The notes under the pieces: model-generated
Database searches by the model: none
What the model was told of the DNA's origin: nothing
The model's input: the letters and a program-made list of their open reading frames with translations, nothing else
Translations under genes and position numbers: made by a program
Part shown: one piece after another, positions 57,672-64,000 of the stretch
Numbering within the stretch: the first letter of the stretch is position 1
Layout: each line of letters begins with the position of its first letter
NCBI GenBank assembly: GCA_905178155.1
Contig: CAJINV010000002.1
Location: 6,428,476-6,492,475, forward strand
DNA length: 64,000 bases
Direction: 5' to 3'
Origin: Amoebophrya sp. A120
Taxonomy: Eukaryota > Sar > Dinophyceae > Syndiniales > Amoebophryaceae

Positions 57672-60600
57672 ATGGCTCGAAAAAGAACGCCGCAACTGCC
57701 TCCCCGCAGCAGAACTGCGAGCCTCGCAGTTCTGAGCCTGTATTTGGGCGCTGGCGCGGGAATATTTTTTTCGACGCCAACAAGTGCGCGGAGAGCTGCA
57801 GGTGCGGGTGGGACGAAAGCGAATACAAAATTTCTGGCAAGCAGGACCACACCGAACATCAAAGGCGAGCAGCTGATATTTACGACTAGGGGAGGTGGAC
57901 CACGAGGGGTGGAAGCTCCTGCAGCGTTGGAGGCACATGTTGAAACCCCATATAATTACCAGATTGCCAGCCAACCCGTTCCACCTTACAACTCCGCGGA
58001 TCTTCAAACTGCCGCTTCCTATGCTCCTGCTGCCTCCTCGCAGTCGCAGGGACAAGAAGGAAACTTGTTCGAGGACGTGCAAGAGGCACGACGAGCGATG
58101 GGAAAAAGATTTTCTGCGGCTCCTGCCACAAGAACGTCCGCCTTTCAGGCCAGGCCGCCACGTGGCGACTTGACGAAGATTCTATTGCAAAAACCTAGCA
58201 ACGAATACCACCTCCAATACATGGCCCACGTGATGCAAAGTATGCAGCACGCGCAAAAAGAGTACAACAATGTCGCACGCGCACAGGCGGAACACGAACC
58301 AGGGCGGGACATCAAGGGTTCCGCTTCGGGTTCGGGGACGCAACCGACACAGCAGCTCGTCCACTACGACAAACAAGATCGCGCATCTGCCAGTAATGAT
58401 CAAACGCAAGGACAAGAAAATCAATCGACTTCTGAAGGAAGGAATGCAATAACGACATCTCCACCAGAACTTGAAATTTCCGAAGAGGCAGACCGCCACG
58501 GAAGAACCTACGCCATGCAGCTTCCAGACACGAGTATGCAGTACCTGGAGCAGCAGTTTGAGAAGCTGTTCCTCGAGGAGCCGAAAAACGAGATGTCTGC
58601 GGCAGAGATCGCGACAAATCGTCAGGTGCTCCTGAATTTCTTCGCGAACAAGGACGAGCTTTTCTCTTCGCGCGCACAGATGGAGCATCTAGATCACGCG
58701 TTGCGGGAAATTTTTTTCCGCTATTGGCACGTGGTGCAGATGGGAAAATCTCTTAATATTGTGAGTGATGTTGAAAGAACAGATACGGACGAAACACAAA
58801 CAGCTCTGGAGGTTGATGACGTGGAACAAGTAGAAGACGAAGCGGGAAATATGAAATGCCAAACACCAATTATCACCACCGCAGCTGCTGCAGCAACCGA
58901 CTCAGTAGCGAAATTCGACCAGATTCCCGCCGGCGATTTGGCCAATCTGGAAGCGATTTTGCGGGTGTATCGGGCGAAACAGCCGGACAGGTTCAGAACT
59001 TTAGACGACCAGGTACGGCGGACGGTGACGCGTAACGGCAAAAGCTGGGATTACTGGTCCGGGATGCTGGCCTTTGTGCATCACTGGCGAAAGATCGCCA
59101 AAGTTCCTTGCAGTCATCTTGCGTCGAGTCAGCAAGCAAAAGCAAATACGAAAACAGGAACAGCAGTGTTGGCACGATCTCGAGATGCGAGCAGTTTTTT
59201 GACGGGAAAAATTAACCTGGTTGAAGATCCTGGTCGGGGCCGTGCGGATGAGGGCTCGCCTTCGATGCGGGAACGTATGGATTGCAAATATGGCCCTGGG
59301 CGGTCTGGAAATTATATGCAAGGTTCTACTTTCTCATGCGGATTTTGGATGACCCACCGTGTCATAATGTTCACAGGGCATCTTGAAAGGGCTTCTGCAT
59401 GCCTATCCACCGATAAGAAATGCCCTTGTCTGCCGCGTAACTAAGTAGCAAAAACGCGGCTGCCTTTGCTGTTCGTGCAAGAATGCAGATTTTCATTTTT
59501 GTAGTATCGGTATACAAAGGGAAGGCAAGGCAGCATCACAAGGTTGCATCTTTCCAGACCCAGATCGATGTTTGCACATGATAGGACGCGGAGAATCTGG
59601 TTCTTCCACTTCGTTCCCGACGGTGACGAGAAGGCGGCTTGATGGCGCGGCTTCCTCTGTGCGCCAACAAGAAGATGGCTCTGGTTCCTCGTCCTTCATC
59701 CCCAAGGACGATGTAGGTGAGGAATGCGAAGAAGCGAAGTCACAGACTCCACTCGCTGTACTAGCCAGCGAGAATCTCGTTCTCGACGAGAAGGAGCTAC
59801 AGGTTCGTGAAAATTATGATCCCGCGCGCGTGGAAGATCCGCTACCAAAGGACCACCCCGAGGAACAAGACGATAAATCGAAATCCTCTGCTACAGTAGA
59901 AATTTCATCAGAAAGAGAACCTTCAGAGGAGGACCAGAAGAACGCACCATCCGAACAAGCGTTTCCGGCTTTGGAAGCCGCGTCTAAACCGTCCAAAAAG
60001 AAGAACAAGGACGGTGGAGGTGGAGCTCCGGGTGCGCGAACTCTGAGGACCCCTTCCTCGACGTCATTCGACAAAGCAAATCATTCGACAAAGCAAGGCT
60101 TCTCGTGGTCTGAACGGTTGCAGCACAGCATTGTGGGCCCCCAAGGTGGGGGCAGTGCTAACGCTGACAAGCCGAAAGGGGAGCAGCAGACGGGGAAGAA
60201 CGGGGAGATGAAAAAGTCCGGCGGCACTAGCCCACCGGGCGCAGCGACAGAGAAGAGTAGTGGGAAGCAGCAGACAAGCAGTGGCATTGCAGATGGCAGC
60301 GCTAGTACAGAAGGAGACAAACCGCCGGGAAAAACTTTTACTACGAAAAATGGGATCGAGAAGATGAGCGGGGCTTTGACAGCCGTTCCTTCCTCGTCCC
60401 CCACTCCGATTGCTGCTCGTCCTCCAGAACGGGCTGGCACCAACGCGTTGTACACAAAACGCACCGAGCAATTGCGCGCGAAAGCCCGTGCGGGTGTGGT
60501 CCACGCTGGGGGGCTCGTGCCGGGGATGGTCTCTACCGTGCCGATGGACCACATAATTCCAAGCGGCGTTGCACACGACTTCCACGGAGATGATGCCTCA

Positions 60601-63600
60601 CCTTTATCCGCTGGCATTGTAGAGGACTTCGCAAATGGAAATACAGCATCAAACATCGGTTTCGGCACTAGTGCCACCCCCGGGGGCCAGGCCTTTTACA
60701 GTCAAGTGTCGCCCGATCGCCATGGAGTTGCCCTGCCTTTCGGTGAGGAGGGCTCATTGGAGGCCCGGCAGGGGGTTGCGGCCACGCCGGCAACCAATAA
60801 AGTGGACATCCTGGTCGAGAATTTTAGAGCAGGGTCAGTTTGCCAGCTTCCACACGCTATTTCCGGCAGTACGGCCGTGTATTCAAGTAGCTCCCGGTGC
60901 AGCACACCTAGGTTGGTGGAGAAGGCCATTCTTTTACCAGAGAGCGAAGAACAGGAGGAGAAGAATTGCGGCGGGATTCGTCTGGATGATCAAGTTGGTG
61001 AGATCGAAAATGACCGGAAAAAGAGCTGGGACAAGATGAACCTGAAAAAGAACAAGGGATCTGTTGAAAAATCTGTTGCGGCGGTGAACAAAGACACCAG
61101 TGTTGGTCGTTTAGAAGCTGCGGATGATGATGTTCACGGCGAGAAGAAAAACCGGAGGCGGGAGATCATTGCTGATCCTCCGTATCGTGACGGTGTTGAA
61201 GGAGAGAAGATGGAGCTGGATTCGCAGCCCGAGGCCGAGCCAGAAGAACCGGATGAGGCACAATTTTTGGCTGCGTCTGCTGCCCTGGATCCTGCGACGA
61301 GTCAAAATGCTGTTGTAGTAGTCCCAACAGACCACGAGGCTTCGGCTGCTCAGGAAGTAGAGACTCCTCTTCGGCCTGATGATATTACAGAAGAAGCCTT
61401 GATGGCAACATCAAACATTCGTCAAGAAGATGCCGTGCACGATACCTTGCAGCTCCCCGCGACTTCTGTGAAGAACACGCAGCGCATGCTATTCTGTGTA
61501 AAAATGTCCCCACGCCAGAGTTGTCATGCAGATTTGCGATTACAGGAACATTTGTAATGCGCAGATCCAAGAGAGGCATTTTCAATCGTGTTTTGGTATT
61601 TATAATGCTGAAACAGGATGAGCAGATGATTTTGTGATGCGGTTTCCGTTGCTACCCTTCACTACACTACGGACTGCAACTTGCCATGCGTGGCTCCCAA
61701 AACTTCTGGATTTGTGTTGCTAAGTTCCCAACTTGACTAAGTGGTGGGGACGCTTTTACAGATGATACATGCTGGAATCTTCCATGCGACTCGGCTGTGC
61801 CATCACCGACGTATTGCTGCGCAAAGAGCAACAGGCATCCAAGAAAAAAACTGGGTTAGTGTAACTTTCTTTGGCTGATAGCATCACAAATTTGCTTTAC
61901 ACGACGGAGAAAACCTGTCGTGCGTGGTTTGTAAGGGAAAACACACATGAAAAGAGGACTGCGTGGCTGTCTGGCATGACAGGCGTAACTCTGTATGCAT
62001 GTTCTGCATCACAGATTTACACTTACACAGTTTTTTTCATGCATAACAAGACCACGCCGGCGATGAAACCTACAGTTTGCACCAAGCCTGGCAGGAACTG
62101 GAGGCCGCCGAAGACGGACCCGTCTGCGAAACGGAGGTGTTGGGGCTTGTTTCCACTGGTCCTTGCGACCACGCCGGCTTCCACATTGAAGGGCTGGACA
62201 ACGATGGAGAGGAAAATGCCGCGACCACTCCAGGAGCAAGAGGATCGAAAGTTGTTTCGCAGCAAACCACGACACCGAAAACGAAAGGCAGAGCGAGCCC
62301 TGGTGGAGCTGCCGGGGGTAAAAAGACCAAAAAAGAGAAGCGGAAAATGAAGAAGGAAAGTTTACTCCAGGCCGGTGCAGCAGCAGACGATGATGTCGAA
62401 TTGACAGGCACTGCGGCGTCCTCCGGTTCCGGTTGTGCAACAACTAAAAATTTGGATTTTTTTCCAACCGGTTGTAGTAAGCGCTTTTCGACGTCGTCTT
62501 GTCAAGAAGAAGGTCAGGACGTTGACCTCCACGAGGAACAATCGCTCCAGGAAGCAATAAGGTTGCGGCCTGGTCGGCAGAAGGACACGGTCCGAGCAGT
62601 GAAACGCGTGATCGAAGAGGAGACGGCCGCGTTTTTGGACAACATCCAGGAAAGGGAGAAGCAGGCCACCAAGAATCTGGTCAGCGGCATGGCCGTGCTG
62701 GAGCTCGCTATTCGCCGCCCTGATTTCTCCTTTCTGGTTAACGCAGAATTTGCGAATACAACCGCAGATGATGGAACAAACGGAAACACAAATGACAATA
62801 AGGCAGGAGGAACATCTTCAGATGCGAATGCCACAGCAGGTCCAAAAGTTGACTTGATCGCGCAACTCGGGACGAAGTTGGAATTTTACACGACCTACCA
62901 CAAGAGTTTAGAAACGGTGTTGGAAGTGTGCCGCGCGTTTTCGAAGAATAAACAATCGGCGGAGAAGAAGGATTTGTGCTTTCAAACGTACAAGAAGCAC
63001 ATGGAAAACTTCTTTTTTCCGGATCCCGTGGTTCTAGCAACGGGGGACAGAGCCGCGGTCGAGGCGGAGATGGAGCGGAAAATGCCGTTTTTGGAGCGGG
63101 GAATCACCGCTATAACGAATGATATAGAGAAGAAGTTCGGGAGACTGCTTTTGCAGCAGATGGTAACATATGGATTGTAAAAATGTCTGGGTCTGGAAGA
63201 ATGCAAGATTTGTGATGCAGGTTTTTTATGACCCATGAGGTCTGGAATGCGAGACCCAGCATGACAGATTCTTTGAGGTCTTTATCATGCCTTTCCTGCA
63301 TGAGAGACTCCCTCTCAACTTGGTCAAAAGCGAACAGCTTTTGGTACTCACGCAACACAGATTTTTGCATCATTCAGATTTAGCATCACAAGTTCTAATC
63401 TTCCAGACCCAGACACTTTTACACTTGATATAACATCCGGCTCGGTGCCGGACGCCGTTGCCGCCCTCTACCACGAACTGAAACAGAGCGCCACGAACGC
63501 GGTCGCCGGGGAGATGAAGAATGTCTCAGCTCCCGAAAAATGCGGTCGTGCAACGGATCTTTCGAATAAAACTACGGATAGTGCGCCGGGGGAAGAAAAC

Positions 63601-64000
63601 TACGCCGAAAGGACCGCTTCATCTGGTAGTTCTGGAAGTAGTGCGAGCTTTTCTACTGCTGCTCGTCAACAAGATGGGGAGTCAGAAGGTGCTGCTGCTG
63701 GTGTTGTATCGGCAAACAAGCAAGGGGACGACAGCGGGGTACGACTTGGGTTGCAGTACACGGCCAAGGAGTTGGTTAGTCGGATGGACAATTTGGTCGA
63801 GCAGAACCGAGCTTCTGCGTCACAGCAGGTTCATCAATGTGCAGCGCAACACCACCCGGACCCCTTGCTGGATTTGAACATCATGCAAAACGTCCTCTCC
63901 CGGATGGAAAAGCACGCGAGAGACAAAGCGAAGCAGCGACAGAGCAAGCACGCCCACCTGCGCGACAAGAAACAAGTGAAGCAGCAGCGGCAACACGACC
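57672..64000 (+). CDS. G11: signal-peptide-bearing low-complexity protein, 3' partial
   Basis: Exons: 57672-59275, 59589-61489, 61773-61835, 62051-63168, 63436->64000; about 1,750 residues so far, phases agree. The ATG at 57672 gives a basic N-region, a hydrophobic core (ASLAVLSLYLGAGAGIFF) and a small-residue boundary (TPTSA), a good signal peptide, so the protein enters the secretory route or a membrane-bound plastid-like compartment. Most of the rest is charged and disordered (Ser, Glu, Lys, Pro). Helical blocks occur near 58200-58270 (HVMQSMQHAQKEYNNVARAQ), 58600-58740, 58915-59100 (AILRVYRAKQPDRFRTLDDQ and WDYWSGMLAFVHHWRK) and 62590-62710 (VIEEETAAFLDNIQEREKQA). The end in the window is Gln/Lys-rich. 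No enzyme or named domain is recognised. All four introns are introners (A, B, E, A). Confidence 0.75.
59276..59583. mobile_element. Family A introner, G11 intron
   Basis: Left TATGGATTGCAAATATGGCC, right CAGATCGATGTTTGCACATGATA, flanks GAACG/GGACG. Removal joins SMRER to GESGSS. Confidence 0.85.
61490..61767. mobile_element. Family B introner, G11 intron
   Basis: Left TATTCTGTGTAAAAATGTCC, right GGACGCTTTTACAGATGATA, duplication CATGC. Removal joins TQRM to LESSMRL. Confidence 0.9.
61836..62045. mobile_element. Family E introner, G11 intron
   Basis: Left CATCCAAGAAAAAAACTGGG, right CACAGTTTTTTTCATGCATA, flanks ACAGG/ACAAG. Frame restored (RKEQQ-DHAGDE). Confidence 0.82.
63169..63430. mobile_element. 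Family A introner, G11 intron
   Basis: Left TATGGATTGTAAAAATGTCT, right AGACACTTTTACACTTGATA, duplication TAACA. Frame restored (QMVT-SGSVPD). Confidence 0.9.

Noticed and set aside
1278-63430. Repeated inverted units as a CRISPR array or as transcription terminators
   Set aside because: They are dispersed, 150-300 bp long, flanked by target duplications, and interrupt eukaryotic exons.
1-64000. tRNA, rRNA or snRNA genes
   Set aside because: I looked for conserved tRNA box-like and rRNA-like stretches by eye and saw none I could support.

Overview
This 64 kb window is nuclear DNA from an intron-rich protist. The best fit is a syndinialean dinoflagellate close to Amoebophrya, the genus whose genomes are known for invasive, non-canonical intronic elements. 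Three things support this. All recognisable genes lie on the + strand in one unidirectional series. The coding exons are GC-rich and set in AT-rich spacers. The genes are riddled with short introns that have long terminal inverted repeats (TIRs) and 5-bp target duplications (introners). The genus is inferred from this architecture; no marker gene confirms it.

Layout, all on +. G1 (<656-14281): 3' part of a very large repeat-containing surface protein, 24 exons in the window. G2 (15775-22125): protein with a C-terminal GYF-like domain. 22126-25403: spacer with a GC-rich island. G3 (25404-27522): unknown. G4 (27635-30509): J-domain plus fibronectin-III-like protein. G5 (31605-37466): major facilitator transporter with a huge central loop. 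G6 (38391-43117): Gln/Asn-rich protein. G7 (44661-46203): small unknown basic protein. G8 (48068-48644): tiny unknown gene. G9 (48657-51977): branched-chain amino acid aminotransferase. G10 (52810-56595): tRNA 2'-phosphotransferase (Tpt1/KptA family). G11 (57672->64000): secreted or membrane-targeted low-complexity protein running off the end. The genes do not form an obvious pathway.

The main content is the introner system. I find 44 elements in about ten sequence families (A-J, named here). Each starts near TAT and ends near ATA, has family-specific TIRs, and carries interior TTGT(G/C)ATGC motifs in both orientations. Most are flanked by a 5-bp duplication, identical in 24 cases. Removing the element plus one duplication copy restores the reading frame. 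I checked exon phases by hand: G1, G2, G3, G4, G5, G6, G7, G8 and G10 close to whole numbers of codons, and G9 and G11 are consistent except for one unresolved G9 junction. G2 contains a partial duplication with one introner-occupied and one introner-free copy, which gives a natural pre-insertion site. No transposase gene is visible, so the copies look non-autonomous.

All protein identifications come from motif reading alone. Exon borders at introners can slide by up to 5 bp without changing the mRNA.
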